From Prevotella lacticifex (lineage in GTDB: Bacteria > Bacteroidota > Bacteroidia > Bacteroidales > Bacteroidaceae): a DNA stretch of 64,000 nucleotides. A program made the position numbers and the translations under genes. Location of the stretch: NCBI RefSeq assembly GCF_019973375.1, contig NZ_BPTV01000001.1, positions 1,714,468-1,778,467 on the forward strand, written 5' to 3'. Each line of letters opens with the position of its first letter. Position 1 is the stretch's first letter. The notes under the pieces were generated by a model. The model did no database searches. It was not told the origin of the DNA and was given only the letters and a program-made list of their open reading frames with translations. Below, piece by piece: positions 1 to 8,990 of this stretch.

Positions 1-763
1 AAACGGCCTCGAATCCCTGTCGTTGCCCGACTCCGACCAGCTTTCGACCATCAGAGCGCTCAGCAACCGCAGATTCTCATCATTCTTACTCCGCGAACTG
101 ATGGACGACCGCGGCCTCATCAGTGCCGTGGGCCCCATGGTAGGCCAGTCGTGGTATGCCTCAACCGTCGATGAAGTTAACGACTTGCTGTCACGCCATC
201 AAGCCATCGTCGTCAAAGAGCCATGGAGCAGCAGCGGCCGTGGAGTCCGTTATATAGCTGACAGCATCGACACCGCAACGGAAAACTGGATTCGCAATAC
301 TATAGCGAAACAAGGAGGAATCATGGTTGAGCCGAGATATAAAAATATAGCCGATTTGGGAATGGAGTTTTACTCCGACGGTCACCGCGTTGTCTATCGC
401 GGTCTATCCCTCTTCTCAACCTGCTCAGGATTCTACGAAGGCAATATTATAGCCTCCGAGGAAGACAAGGCAAAGTTAATTTCACCGTTGCTTCCTAAGA
501 AGAAATTACTCATTCTAAGCCACACGTTGGAAAAAGAGCTTAGCTCTGAGCTCGCCGGCAAGTACACAGGGCCGTTGGGAGTCGACATGCTGATAACCGA
601 TAATCACGCTGTTCATCCTATGGTTGAGATAAACCTGCGGCGCACAATGGGCCATGTTGCCATCGACATGTACAAACTCATGAAGTCAGATGCCGCAATG
701 GGCTTCGTCTTTACTAACGGAGTGTACCATTTCAACGTTAATCCTGTTGCCACACTTCTTTGA
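1..763 (+). CDS. ATP-grasp domain protein, 5' end outside window
   Basis: The reading frame is open from the first bases of the window, so only the C-terminal part of about 254 residues is present. The visible part resembles an ATP-grasp ligase/kinase fold: a lysine followed by a Gly-rich nucleotide loop (VVKEPWSSSGRG), then a second strand pair, and near the end GVDMLI and VEINLR, where the acidic residue and Asn fit Mg-ATP ligands of ATP-grasp enzymes. No signal peptide can be judged because the start is missing. It converges on the minus-strand genes that follow. The substrate cannot be named from this fragment. The fold call is inference from motif spacing. Confidence 0.6.
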   Translation, partial: NGLESLSLPDSDQLSTIRALSNRRFSSFLLRELMDDRGLISAVGPMVGQSWYASTVDEVNDLLSRHQAIVVKEPWSSSGRGVRYIADSIDTATENWIRNTIAKQGGIMVEPRYKNIADLGMEFYSDGHRVVYRGLSLFSTCSGFYEGNIIASEEDKAKLISPLLPKKKLLILSHTLEKELSSELAGKYTGPLGVDMLITDNHAVHPMVEINLRRTMGHVAIDMYKLMKSDAAMGFVFTNGVYHFNVNPVATLL

Positions 764-1172
764 AAAACTGTAGCATGACCGCCAAGCCATACTGTCAATA
801 TATTTCAGCACGAGAACATTTTTGCCCCTCCCGCATAACCAACTGACAATCATCGACTTACAAAACCTATTGTTTTGCGTTGCGAAACGGCCCATTTCGT
901 AATGCAAAACGGTCCGTTTCGCAAGCTGAAACGGACCGTTTTAGAGGCTCAAATGGCATGTATTGATTTGCTGTAAATATATTTCACATTCTTAACCGAT
1001 AACTCTCCAATTTAAGAGCTCGTCTACAAGAACTATGAATCTGCCCCTCGCTACAGCTGGAACCGACATCTTCCCGCCACAGTGACTACTTGAATCCGCA
1101 TCCGTGCGGTGATTCAAACTGCTGCTAAGACGTAATTTGGTTCATAATATAAATAATGTGTTGAACTCTTAT
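764..1172. other. Intergenic region holding repeat copy R1-A
   Basis: This 409-base gap lies between convergent genes. It holds one copy of the 22-bp-unit repeat (862-987). I see no open frame, no tRNA and no clear promoter in the remainder. Confidence 0.6.
862..987 (+). repeat. Dispersed 22-bp-unit repeat element, copy R1-A
   Basis: Five consecutive 22-base units start at 862, 884, 906, 928 and 950. The middle units carry the palindromic core AAACGGNCCGTTT; the first and last are degenerate. The array runs directly into the box TGTAAATATATTTCAC (972-987). The same design recurs at 24219-24344, 47971-48100 (inverted) and 59198-59323. The copy lies between convergent genes. Function is unknown. 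Confidence 0.85.
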
Positions 1173-1463
1173 TTATGTGTTGGCTCTTACGAATAACGCT
1201 ACGCAGACAACTAATGCTGCGAGGATAATTGCGATCAACAATAGTATATTCTTCATAATTATCCGCCGCCGGTGCCCCCTCGTGCCATAATAGCCCGACG
1301 AATGATGATGGTGGTGATGACCGTCGGTCGGGCCGTCATGATGATGGTGGTGATGGTGCACCTGCCCGTCACCGTAGCCTTGTCCAATGCCGCTGCCGGC
1401 ATTGCCTTGTGGATTCTGCTGATTAGTCAAATTCTGATTTCCTGTTTGTCCTGTTTCTGACAT
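1173..1463 (-). CDS. Small poly-histidine membrane protein
   Basis: A 96-residue protein with a Gln/Gly/Asn-rich N-terminus, then His 36-42 (seven in a row) and His 49-54 (six in a row), a Tyr/Gly/Arg segment and one strongly hydrophobic helix at about 71-92. The likely topology is a single-pass membrane protein with the His-rich part on one face; binding of Ni, Zn, Co or Cu is inference from composition only. It lies 83 bases downstream of the pyrophosphatase gene on the same strand, with a strong hairpin between them. A shorter start at Met70 would give only the membrane helix. I do not recognise a named family. Confidence 0.6.
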   Translation of the reverse strand: MSETGQTGNQNLTNQQNPQGNAGSGIGQGYGDGQVHHHHHHHDGPTDGHHHHHHSSGYYGTRGHRRRIIMKNILLLIAIILAALVVCVALFVRANT

Positions 1464-1488
1464 AATTATTTGTTTTCCTAATGTTAAC

Positions 1489-1521
1489 CCGGGGACAGCC
1501 AGTTTCGTGTGCTGTCCCCGG
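1489..1521. terminator. Strong hairpin between hppA and the His-rich gene
   Basis: An 11-bp perfect stem (CCGGGGACAGC with GCTGTCCCCGG) has an 11-base loop. There is no long T-run after it on the minus strand, so it may stall or stabilise hppA mRNA, or act as a partial terminator before the His-rich gene. Confidence 0.6.
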
Positions 1522-1546
1522 TGGTTGTTTAAGAGTTTTACCTGTT

Positions 1547-3769
1547 CTACATAAATGCAACGGTCAAGCCAGCCATTACAATACTGACCATCGACATCAG
1601 TTTGATAAGTATATTGAGCGAAGGCCCGGAGGTATCCTTGAAGGGATCGCCGACGGTATCGCCCACGATAGTTGCCTTATGGCATTCAGAGCCTTTTCCG
1701 CCGAAGTTGCCTTCCTCTACATATTTCTTAGCGTTGTCCCATGCTCCCCCGGCGTTTGCCATGAAGACGGCAAGGGTAAACCCGGCTGCAAGACCGCCGG
1801 CAAGGAGACCGAGAACACCGCTGACTCCAAGGATCACACCCACGAGAATAGGGATAATGATGGCAAGGAGCGACGGGATAATCATCTCGTGCTGTGCGCT
1901 CTGAGTCGATATCTCCACGCAACGACCATAGTCGGGAGTGGCCTTGCCTTCGAGGATTCCCTTTATCTCATGGAACTGACGGCGGACTTCCTCAACCATT
2001 TTCCCGGCTGCGCGTCCCACGGCCCCCATTGTCAGACCGCAGAAGAGGAATGCGGCCATGGCTCCGATGAATGCTCCGACGAGCACTTTCGGATTCATAA
2101 GGTTCACTTGGAAGTAGTTCATGAAGTCGGGTATGGTGGCCTGAGCTGCGTCGATAGTATCGCCGGCTACGTTGGTCATGGTCTCGCCCACACGGTGCAT
2201 GGCAATCTTTATCTCCTCAATATACGACGCGAGCAGAGCCAAAGCGGTGAGAGCCGCCGAGCCAATGGCAAATCCCTTACCCGTGGCAGCAGTGGTATTG
2301 CCCAGAGCGTCGAGGGCATCGGTGCGGTTGCGCACCTCCTCACCGAGCTCACTCATCTCTGCGTTGCCACCGGCATTGTCGGCTATCGGACCGTAAGCGT
2401 CGGTAGCGAGGGTGATACCAAGTGTCGACAGCATTCCCACGGCCGCAATACCGATGCCATAGAGGCCATGCTGAATTGACACTGCACTCATCGACATGTC
2501 GAAACCGTTGGCGCAGAGGTAGCTGAGCATGATAGCCACCGAGATAGTCAGCACCGGAATACATGTTGAAATCATTCCTGTGCCTATACCTTTTATTATT
2601 ACCGTGGCAGCACCTGTCTTCGATGCAGCCGATATCTCGCGTGTTGGTTTATAGCTCTGCGATGTATAGTATTCTGTAGCCTGACCGATTATGACACCGG
2701 CGGCAAGTCCAGACAACACCGAGAAACTCACACCCACCCAGTTCTCAATACCGAGAGCGTACAGTATAGGGAATGTAACGATAGCTATAAGGATGGCAGC
2801 CGTGTTTGTGCCCAGTCCAAGCGAGTGGAGAAGGTCTTTCATCGACGCCCCGTCCTTGGTCCTGACGAGGAATATTCCCAACAGACTGAGGAACACGCCG
2901 ACCGCAGCTATTATCATTGGAGCTATGACGGCCCTGAGCTGCATGCCCTCGGCAGTCGACGAAGCGAAGGCTGTAGCGCCCAAAGCGGCTGTACTGAGGA
3001 TACTTCCGCAGTAGCTCTCGTAGAGGTCGGCACCCATTCCGGCCACGTCACCGACGTTGTCACCGACATTATCCGCGATAGTTGCGGGATTGCGGGGATC
3101 GTCCTCAGGGATGTTTTCCTCAACCTTACCTACGAGGTCGGCACCCACATCGGCTGCCTTGGTATAAATACCGCCGCCCACACGGGCAAAGAGGGCCTGC
3201 GTCGACGCACCCATACCGAAGGTGAGCATTGTCGTCGTGATGGTGATAAGCATCTCTGTTGTAGGCATTTTCCCACTGTAGAAAGCATTGAGGACAAGGA
3301 ACCACAGTGCTATATCAAGCAGTCCCAGTCCGACAACGACAAGTCCCATCACGGAACCGGAACGGAAAGCTATCTTCAGACCCTTGTCAAGACCGTGGCG
3401 GGCAGCTTCGGCGGTGCGCCCGCTGGCATAAGTAGCCGTCTTCATACCGAAGAATCCGGCCAGCCCCGAGAAGAATCCACCGGTGAGAAAAGCAAACGGC
3501 ACCCATGGATTCTGGGCGTTGAAGCCGTAAGCCATAATGGCAAATATCACGGCGAGGACAATGAAAACGATGAGCACTACCTTATACTGCTGTTTCAAGT
3601 ATGCCATGGCACCCTTGCGCACGTGCTCAGCAATCTCTATCATACGCGGTGTTCCTTCATCGGCTTTCATCATGGTCTTGAAGAAGTACCATGCCATACC
3701 TAATGCGCACACCGACGCAATGGGTACCAGCCAGAAAACTATTGGGATATTCTCCATAAGTAGTAACAT
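1547..3769 (-). CDS. hppA: Membrane-bound ion-pumping pyrophosphatase
   Basis: An integral membrane enzyme that hydrolyses pyrophosphate and pumps H+ and/or Na+. The protein has 740 residues, a full family length, with about 16 hydrophobic helices and the signature [20 protein letters not shown] after a conserved [16 protein letters not shown] loop. GNTTAA at residues 490-495 has Ala where K+-independent enzymes have Lys, so the K+-dependent type is predicted. Bacteroides homologues are known that pump both Na+ and H+; the ion cannot be decided here. The start at 3769 has an alternative Met four residues later (3756). It is transcribed alone, divergent from the small membrane gene at 3958, and followed by a hairpin. 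Confidence 0.95.
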   Translation of the reverse strand: MLLLMENIPIVFWLVPIASVCALGMAWYFFKTMMKADEGTPRMIEIAEHVRKGAMAYLKQQYKVVLIVFIVLAVIFAIMAYGFNAQNPWVPFAFLTGGFFSGLAGFFGMKTATYASGRTAEAARHGLDKGLKIAFRSGSVMGLVVVGLGLLDIALWFLVLNAFYSGKMPTTEMLITITTTMLTFGMGASTQALFARVGGGIYTKAADVGADLVGKVEENIPEDDPRNPATIADNVGDNVGDVAGMGADLYESYCGSILSTAALGATAFASSTAEGMQLRAVIAPMIIAAVGVFLSLLGIFLVRTKDGASMKDLLHSLGLGTNTAAILIAIVTFPILYALGIENWVGVSFSVLSGLAAGVIIGQATEYYTSQSYKPTREISAASKTGAATVIIKGIGTGMISTCIPVLTISVAIMLSYLCANGFDMSMSAVSIQHGLYGIGIAAVGMLSTLGITLATDAYGPIADNAGGNAEMSELGEEVRNRTDALDALGNTTAATGKGFAIGSAALTALALLASYIEEIKIAMHRVGETMTNVAGDTIDAAQATIPDFMNYFQVNLMNPKVLVGAFIGAMAAFLFCGLTMGAVGRAAGKMVEEVRRQFHEIKGILEGKATPDYGRCVEISTQSAQHEMIIPSLLAIIIPILVGVILGVSGVLGLLAGGLAAGFTLAVFMANAGGAWDNAKKYVEEGNFGGKGSECHKATIVGDTVGDPFKDTSGPSLNILIKLMSMVSIVMAGLTVAFM

Positions 3770-3822
3770 TATTAGTTGTTTGTTATTTGAGGTATCATTG
3801 CATTGAACAGTTTTTACGAATG

Positions 3823-3830
3823 CAAATATA
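3823..3830 (-). promoter_or_regulatory. -7 box upstream of hppA
   Basis: Read on the minus strand this is TATATTTG, matching the Bacteroidota -7 motif TAnnTTTG, 54 bases before the hppA start. No TTTG lies at the usual distance upstream, so only half of the promoter is supported. Confidence 0.45.
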
Positions 3831-3869
3831 ATGAATTTATTTATAAATTATTAATTAAACAATATTTTT

Positions 3870-3900
3870 TTTGAGGTCATGGCTATTTTTATTACTTTTG
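3870..3900 (+). promoter_or_regulatory. Promoter of the small membrane gene and umuD
   Basis: TTTG at 3870-3873 is followed after 19 bases by TACTTTTG at 3893-3900. This is a complete match to the Bacteroidota TTTG-N19-TAnnTTTG promoter. The first downstream start codon is at 3958. Confidence 0.75.
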
Positions 3901-3957
3901 TACCGAATTAAGGTTTTCAATGAACGCCTTTGGACCCAAAATTTATCATTTCAAGTG

Positions 3958-4149
3958 ATGAGGAAAATAAAACTCGACTGGAAGCACACGCTGTTCTTCT
4001 TAGCTCTGATGGGTGGGATTTACTATCTCACCGATGGTTCGTTCTTAATGTCGCTTGGCATTATGCTTCTTCTGTTTGTCGTCGACTACTTTCTCTGTAT
4101 CCTCGACGACAGGATAAAGGAGAAAAAGAAAATGCGTGATGAGCAGTAA
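3958..4149 (+). CDS. Small two-helix membrane protein
   Basis: A 63-residue protein starting MRKIKLDWKH, with two hydrophobic segments at about 10-27 and 30-45 and a Lys-rich tail (KEKKKMRDEQ). The ATG at 3958 is chosen because it lies just after a complete promoter and removes a non-conserved-looking leader. Its end overlaps the start of the UmuD-like gene by 11 bases, which suggests translational coupling. No named family is recognised. Confidence 0.6.
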   Translation: MRKIKLDWKHTLFFLALMGGIYYLTDGSFLMSLGIMLLLFVVDYFLCILDDRIKEKKKMRDEQ

Positions 4150-4603
4150 CCTTGTTATCATCACCGGCGATTTTAAGTCGCGACTGGCCATTCCGTTTAT
4201 CACCGGAGGCATAAAGGCAGGATTCCCGAGTCCGGCCCAGGACTATATGTCCGATTCGCTCGACTTCAATCATGACATTATCCGGCATCCCGAATCCACC
4301 TTCTACGCCAGAGTAAAAGGCGACTCGATGATCGACGCAGGGATATGCGATGGCGATATCGTTGTCGTCGACCGCTCCATAGAGGCCGTCCACGGTGACA
4401 TTATCGTGGCTTATATTGACGGTGAGTTCACCATCAAGTACCTTGACCTTGCTCATAAGGAGGATGGATACATACTACTTGTCCCAGCCAACAAGCACTA
4501 CGAGCCAATAAAACTCTTTGTCAGCGACCCTCTTGTGATATGGGGCGTAGTGGCCTGGACCATAAAAAAGCGGCCCGGAAATAACACTCAGGAGCTGCCA
4601 TGA
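4139..4603 (+). CDS. umuD: UmuD-like S24 self-cleaving protein, without UmuC
   Basis: A LexA/UmuD-type serine-lysine autoprotease of 154 residues. It aligns along its length with UmuD: AGFPSPAQDY has the Ala27-Gly28 cleavage site, GDSMIDAG the catalytic Ser63, and EFTIKYL the general-base Lys100. In the family, RecA filaments trigger self-cleavage and the shortened form joins the lesion-bypass polymerase UmuC. No umuC lies next to it; the neighbours are a small membrane gene (overlapping) and an APH-RapZ fusion. The ATG at 4139 is preferred over a GTG at 4136. A role in the SOS response is expected, but a partner is not visible. Confidence 0.85.
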   Translation: MSSNLVIITGDFKSRLAIPFITGGIKAGFPSPAQDYMSDSLDFNHDIIRHPESTFYARVKGDSMIDAGICDGDIVVVDRSIEAVHGDIIVAYIDGEFTIKYLDLAHKEDGYILLVPANKHYEPIKLFVSDPLVIWGVVAWTIKKRPGNNTQELP

Positions 4604-4619
4604 ACATTATTTGTAAACG

Positions 4620-6167
4620 ATGAAACAATTAATAGACTTATACAAAAGACATTACAGCTGCGAGCCCAAGGATGTTGAGGAACTTCCCGGCCAAGGCAGT
4701 AACCGTAAATACTTCCGACTCTGGGGCGAGGACGGCAGCCATGTCATCGGTGTCATCGGCACAAGCCGTGACGAGAACCACGCGTTCATCTATCTGTCGC
4801 GTCACTTCGCCAAGCGCCAGCTGCCAGTACCGCATATAATAGCTGTCAGCGACGACGAGACCCGATATCTGCAGACCGACCTCGGCACGATATCGCTCTA
4901 CGATGCCATACGCGGAGGACGGGAGGCAGGAGGTCGGTATAATCTCCATGAGCAGGAGCTGCTGAAAAAGGCTATCCGCGAACTGCCGAACGTCCAGATT
5001 CGTGGTGCACGCGGACTCGACTGGTCGAACTGCTATCCACAGCCAGAATTCGATATGGACAGTGTGCTCTTCGACCTCAACTACTTCAAATATTGTTTTC
5101 TCAAGGCTACTGAACTCGACTTTCACGAGCTGAAACTCGAGGCTAATTTCCGCATGTTGGCGCGTGACCTCACATCGGAGCCAACCGAGTCGTTTCTCTA
5201 TCGCGATTTTCAGGCTCGTAATATCATGGTCGACAAGGATGGAAATCCGTATTTCATTGATTTTCAGGGCGGAAGAAAAGGACCCTATTATTACGACGTA
5301 GCATCGTTCCTATGGCAGGCGAGTGCTCACTACTCGTTCAAATTGCGCCGCGAACTCGTTTATGAGTATTATCAGAGTCTGTCGCATTATACTGAGGTCC
5401 CAAGTGTACGCCATTTTGCCGGACGCCTGGCGCTGTTTGTGCTGTTCCGCACACTGCAAGTCCTTGGTGCCTACGGGTTCCGCGGTTATTTTGAGCGGAA
5501 GAAACATTTTCTCGACTCCATTCCACCGGCCATTCAGAACCTCCGCGACATTCTCAAGATGGACCCGAAGATTTTCCCTTATCCCTATCTCATGGATGTC
5601 CTGCGCCGTCTGACCGAATTACCGCAGTTTACGGTCATCGACGAACCGGCCATATCGCGTGCCGACGGACTGAAGACGGCTGTCAACGATATATATAAAG
5701 GTAATCCGCTCGACGGTCCTGCTACATTCTCCAAATACGACGGTAAGGGTCCGCTCGTTGTACATGTCTACAGCTTCTCTTACCGCAAGGGAATTCCTGA
5801 GGACAAGAGCGGCAATGGCGGTGGATATGTCTTCGATTGTCGCAGCACACACAACCCTGGACGCTATGAGCCCTACAAGAAACTCACCGGCCTCGATGAG
5901 CCGGTAATCCGTTTTCTGGAGGACGACGGAGAGATTATCGAGTTCCTAAAGCCCGTTTATCAACTTGCCGACCATCATGTGGAACGGTACATCCAGCGCG
6001 GATTCACGTCGCTGATGTTCTGTTTCGGGTGCACCGGCGGTCAGCACCGCTCTGTTTACTCCGCCCAGCATCTTGCTGAGCATATCAACCACAAGTATGG
6101 AATCGAGGTGGAGATAACTCATCGGGAGCAAGGCATTCATCAAATTCTTCCTGCCAAGGACAAATAA
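4620..6167 (+). CDS. APH-type sugar kinase fused to RapZ C-terminal domain
   Basis: A 515-residue two-domain protein. Residues 1-330 form an aminoglycoside-phosphotransferase-like kinase with the catalytic loop YRDFQARN (194-201; Asp196, Asn201) and the metal-binding D214-F-Q. This class includes AmgK, which phosphorylates cell-wall amino sugars. Residues from about 378 match the RapZ C-terminal domain: FDCRSTHNPGR, LTGLDEPVI and GCTGGQHRSVY (470-480). In E. coli that domain binds glucosamine-6-phosphate; the P-loop half of RapZ is absent and replaced by the kinase. Sugar specificity and regulation by an amino sugar are inference. It starts 16 bases after umuD. Confidence 0.85.
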   Translation: MKQLIDLYKRHYSCEPKDVEELPGQGSNRKYFRLWGEDGSHVIGVIGTSRDENHAFIYLSRHFAKRQLPVPHIIAVSDDETRYLQTDLGTISLYDAIRGGREAGGRYNLHEQELLKKAIRELPNVQIRGARGLDWSNCYPQPEFDMDSVLFDLNYFKYCFLKATELDFHELKLEANFRMLARDLTSEPTESFLYRDFQARNIMVDKDGNPYFIDFQGGRKGPYYYDVASFLWQASAHYSFKLRRELVYEYYQSLSHYTEVPSVRHFAGRLALFVLFRTLQVLGAYGFRGYFERKKHFLDSIPPAIQNLRDILKMDPKIFPYPYLMDVLRRLTELPQFTVIDEPAISRADGLKTAVNDIYKGNPLDGPATFSKYDGKGPLVVHVYSFSYRKGIPEDKSGNGGGYVFDCRSTHNPGRYEPYKKLTGLDEPVIRFLEDDGEIIEFLKPVYQLADHHVERYIQRGFTSLMFCFGCTGGQHRSVYSAQHLAEHINHKYGIEVEITHREQGIHQILPAKDK

Positions 6168-6193
6168 CCATCCTAATCCATTGATTATCAGCG

Positions 6194-8743
6194 ATGAGGG
6201 AACTACTTAAAGGTGTACTGTCAGCATTAATACTGTTAGCTGTTGTGCCACTGAGGCTATCGGCTCAGGTGGCACCAGTGATGCAGTATTATGCTGAGAA
6301 TGACGGTTTTACGTCGGTTGCAGGCACCAATAAGTATACGAGGGCTCTATATTGCGGAACTTCTGGCTATAGAATAGAGACTTCCGACCGCCCCATTTTC
6401 GGTATATACACGAAAAAGGTCAAACGCAATATACGTTTCTTCATAAATGCAAATGGCAGAGACATACCTGCCGACTCGATGGTGTGGAAGTCGCGCTACG
6501 TCGACGGTATGCGCACTTACGAGAGTTCCTGGCCTGCGCGGATCATTGTTGTTCCGTCTCAAGATTCTGCCGATGGAGCTTACTTCGCTTTCTTTCCGTC
6601 TTTCACCGACGATGTTCCAAACTTGAAAGCCGTCGTCAGCAATGTCAAAGTTCCAAAGATGAGCCGCAATGGTGATATGGGTGTCGACCCCGCCGATGCT
6701 TTCGACCCATCGACAGCGTTAAAGACAGTCGATTTTGGGAAAATGTCTTGCAAGCCTTTCGTTATTAAACTCATTGGTACTGATTCACTTACGATAACAC
6801 CTCTCAATGATTTCCTAAAGGCATTACAGGCTAACTCCATTAACCGAGGCGTCACTGTATCTACTCCAGACCCTCTTGTCAACGCAGCGCTGAATGCTCT
6901 TCCTTATGCTGCCAACGGACTGTGGAATGGCAGTACGTTCCTTCATGGTGCTGTAGGGTGGCGGAATGAGCTTCCGGGATGGCGCGGAGCTTATGTTGGA
7001 GATATCCTCGGATGGCAGGACAGAGCCAAAAGCCATTTTCAGTATTATGCCGACGAACAGATAAAGGATGTTCAGCCGATATATCCTCACCCCACTCAGG
7101 ACTCATCGAAAAATCTTGCCAGGGCCGAAAAGAAGTGGGGCACACAGATGTACTCGAACGGCTATATTACTTCAAACCGTAAGTTGAATCATTACGATAT
7201 GAACCTTGTCTACATCGACGAACTACTTTGGCATTTCGAATATGATGCCGACACGGCTCTAATGCGTAGGATGTGGCCGGTCATAAAATCATCGCTGGAA
7301 TGGGAAAAGCGCAATTTCGACCCCGATGGCGACCACCTCTATGATGCTTATGCGTGCATTTGGGCCTCCGATGCATTATACTATAGCGGGGGAGCCGTAA
7401 CTCATTCATCTGCCTATAATTACAGGGCCAACCGGCTGGCGGCTAAAATTGCCAAGATGATTGGCGAGGACGGTTCCTTTTTCGACGCAGAAGCCAATGC
7501 TATAGCGCAGGCCATGAAGCGTGAGCTGTGGGTTGACAGTCTGAATCATTGGGCTGAATATAAGGATAAAATGGGGCTTCGGCGTGTTCATACCGATGCC
7601 GCTCTGTGGTCGTATTACACTCCTATAGACGAGGGACTGCGCTTTCCGCTCGATTTCAGCGCTATTGACGGGCTAAAGGTGCCTACATCGTGGGGCGGTT
7701 ACGTTTATCGGACATCCGACTGGCAGCCTTATGCATGGAGCATAAACAACGTAGTGGCAGCAGAAAACTACCATTTGGCTCTCGCCTTCTTCGAGTGCAG
7801 CGACAAGGAACGTGGCTATGAGCTGCTCCGAAACACCATGCTCGACAATATGGTTTACGGTCACAGCCCCGGAAACTACGGACAACTGCTTACCGAGGAC
7901 GAGCAACGAGGAGAGTGTTATCGCGATTTCGGCGACTGTATCGGAATTGCTTCCAGAGCCATCATTCAGGGATTGTTCGGAATCATCCCCGATGCTCTAA
8001 ACGGGAAATGCTACATTAGGCCTGGATTTCCCGCGTCTTGGGACTCTGTATCAATAAGTTTGCCGTATATTTCGTACAAATATAAAAAGGGTAGGGGGGT
8101 GTACGACATAGAGCAGCATTTCCCACAGCATCTGCAAATAGTTGTCGATACTACGGCTTATCAGCAACTTTTTGTAGCGAAAAACCATGAGGTGGAGCAT
8201 CAAACTGCCCATAATGTCGTCCCACAGAAGAATACCTGCGGCCGGAACCCTACCAAACAAGTAAATTTGGGAGGATTATTCAACGCACGTATTTGTGACC
8301 TTTACAACAACCGCTACATGTCACCGCGCCCTGATGTGACAACTCTTGAAATTCCAGTACAAGGCGCAGGCGACTGGTGCTCAACCGATTACAAGCCGAC
8401 CTTAACCGATACTACCAACGTAGTATTCACATCATTGTGGGACAATTATCCCGACAGTGTCGAGATTCCCATAGGTGCTAAAGCTAAATATCTGGATTTA
8501 TCGCTGTTCGGGACAACCAACTGGATGCAAAGCCATATTATCAATGGCACCATATCTATCGTTTATTCCGACGGTTCCAACTCAATAGTATCTCTTGTCA
8601 ATCCAGACAATTGGCTTCCCAACGACAAGTTGGTTCACATAAAGATTCCCACAGACAAGCATAAGCAATTAAAGTCGATAGTTATCAGAACTTTGTCGAA
8701 TGACATAGTGATTGGAGTCACATCCGTCACTATACATTATTAA
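6194..8743 (+). CDS. Secreted six-hairpin glycosidase-like protein (DUF4450-like)
   Basis: An 849-residue exported protein with a signal peptide ending LRLSAQ (about residue 25). The middle (about 230-620) reads as an alpha/alpha six-hairpin barrel: GWRNELPGWRGAYVGD, FDPDGDHLYDAY, SWGGYVYRTSDWQPYAW and the C-terminal GNYGQLL resemble glycoside hydrolase clans with this fold. The C-terminal 200 residues look like beta-rich accessory domains. I associate it with the Bacteroidota DUF4450 family from memory. A role in degrading a complex polysaccharide is likely; the bond cut cannot be named. It starts 26 bases after the APH-RapZ gene. No SusC/D pair is nearby. Confidence 0.65.
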   Translation: MRELLKGVLSALILLAVVPLRLSAQVAPVMQYYAENDGFTSVAGTNKYTRALYCGTSGYRIETSDRPIFGIYTKKVKRNIRFFINANGRDIPADSMVWKSRYVDGMRTYESSWPARIIVVPSQDSADGAYFAFFPSFTDDVPNLKAVVSNVKVPKMSRNGDMGVDPADAFDPSTALKTVDFGKMSCKPFVIKLIGTDSLTITPLNDFLKALQANSINRGVTVSTPDPLVNAALNALPYAANGLWNGSTFLHGAVGWRNELPGWRGAYVGDILGWQDRAKSHFQYYADEQIKDVQPIYPHPTQDSSKNLARAEKKWGTQMYSNGYITSNRKLNHYDMNLVYIDELLWHFEYDADTALMRRMWPVIKSSLEWEKRNFDPDGDHLYDAYACIWASDALYYSGGAVTHSSAYNYRANRLAAKIAKMIGEDGSFFDAEANAIAQAMKRELWVDSLNHWAEYKDKMGLRRVHTDAALWSYYTPIDEGLRFPLDFSAIDGLKVPTSWGGYVYRTSDWQPYAWSINNVVAAENYHLALAFFECSDKERGYELLRNTMLDNMVYGHSPGNYGQLLTEDEQRGECYRDFGDCIGIASRAIIQGLFGIIPDALNGKCYIRPGFPASWDSVSISLPYISYKYKKGRGVYDIEQHFPQHLQIVVDTTAYQQLFVAKNHEVEHQTAHNVVPQKNTCGRNPTKQVNLGGLFNARICDLYNNRYMSPRPDVTTLEIPVQGAGDWCSTDYKPTLTDTTNVVFTSLWDNYPDSVEIPIGAKAKYLDLSLFGTTNWMQSHIINGTISIVYSDGSNSIVSLVNPDNWLPNDKLVHIKIPTDKHKQLKSIVIRTLSNDIVIGVTSVTIHY

Positions 8744-8770
8744 TATAGCATTTATTCATGTTAAAGCTAT

Positions 8771-8870
8771 TAAGGCTCTTTCATTTAAGCTTTTTGGCAG
8801 ACACAGCATAATAATTGCACCTCCACTCTTCAGATGACTTTCCCAATCGATTTAAGATTTTTGCGAAACA
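8771..8870 (-). repeat. Repeat family R2, inverted partial copy
   Basis: On the minus strand this reads CATCTGAAGAG, then a G-rich stretch, CTGTGTC and AGCTTAAATGAAAGAGCC. It follows the right half of the R2 copy at 59433-59587 closely. The left half (CTAAGCTACAT) is not found, so the copy is partial. Confidence 0.65.
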
Positions 8871-8990
8871 GAGCTGACACGTCGATACTATCAAACGGCC
8901 ATGTTCCTACGAGGTCTGAGTAAGTTGGCACTTTCGGTTTCTTTCTCAGAAGAGGATGCGCTTCCATGCCCTCGCACTTACTTATTAACC

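Noticed and set aside
862..971. CRISPR array
   Set aside because: Units are contiguous with no unique spacers, units are only 22 bases, and no cas genes are in the window.
1272..1460. Plus-strand Met-rich frame opposite the His-rich gene
   Set aside because: Met and Val runs are simply the complement of the His codons (ATG against CAT).
1481..2479. Long plus-strand open frame inside hppA
   Set aside because: It lies wholly antisense to hppA, is rich in His, Cys and Gly in a way typical of antisense frames, and has no family features.
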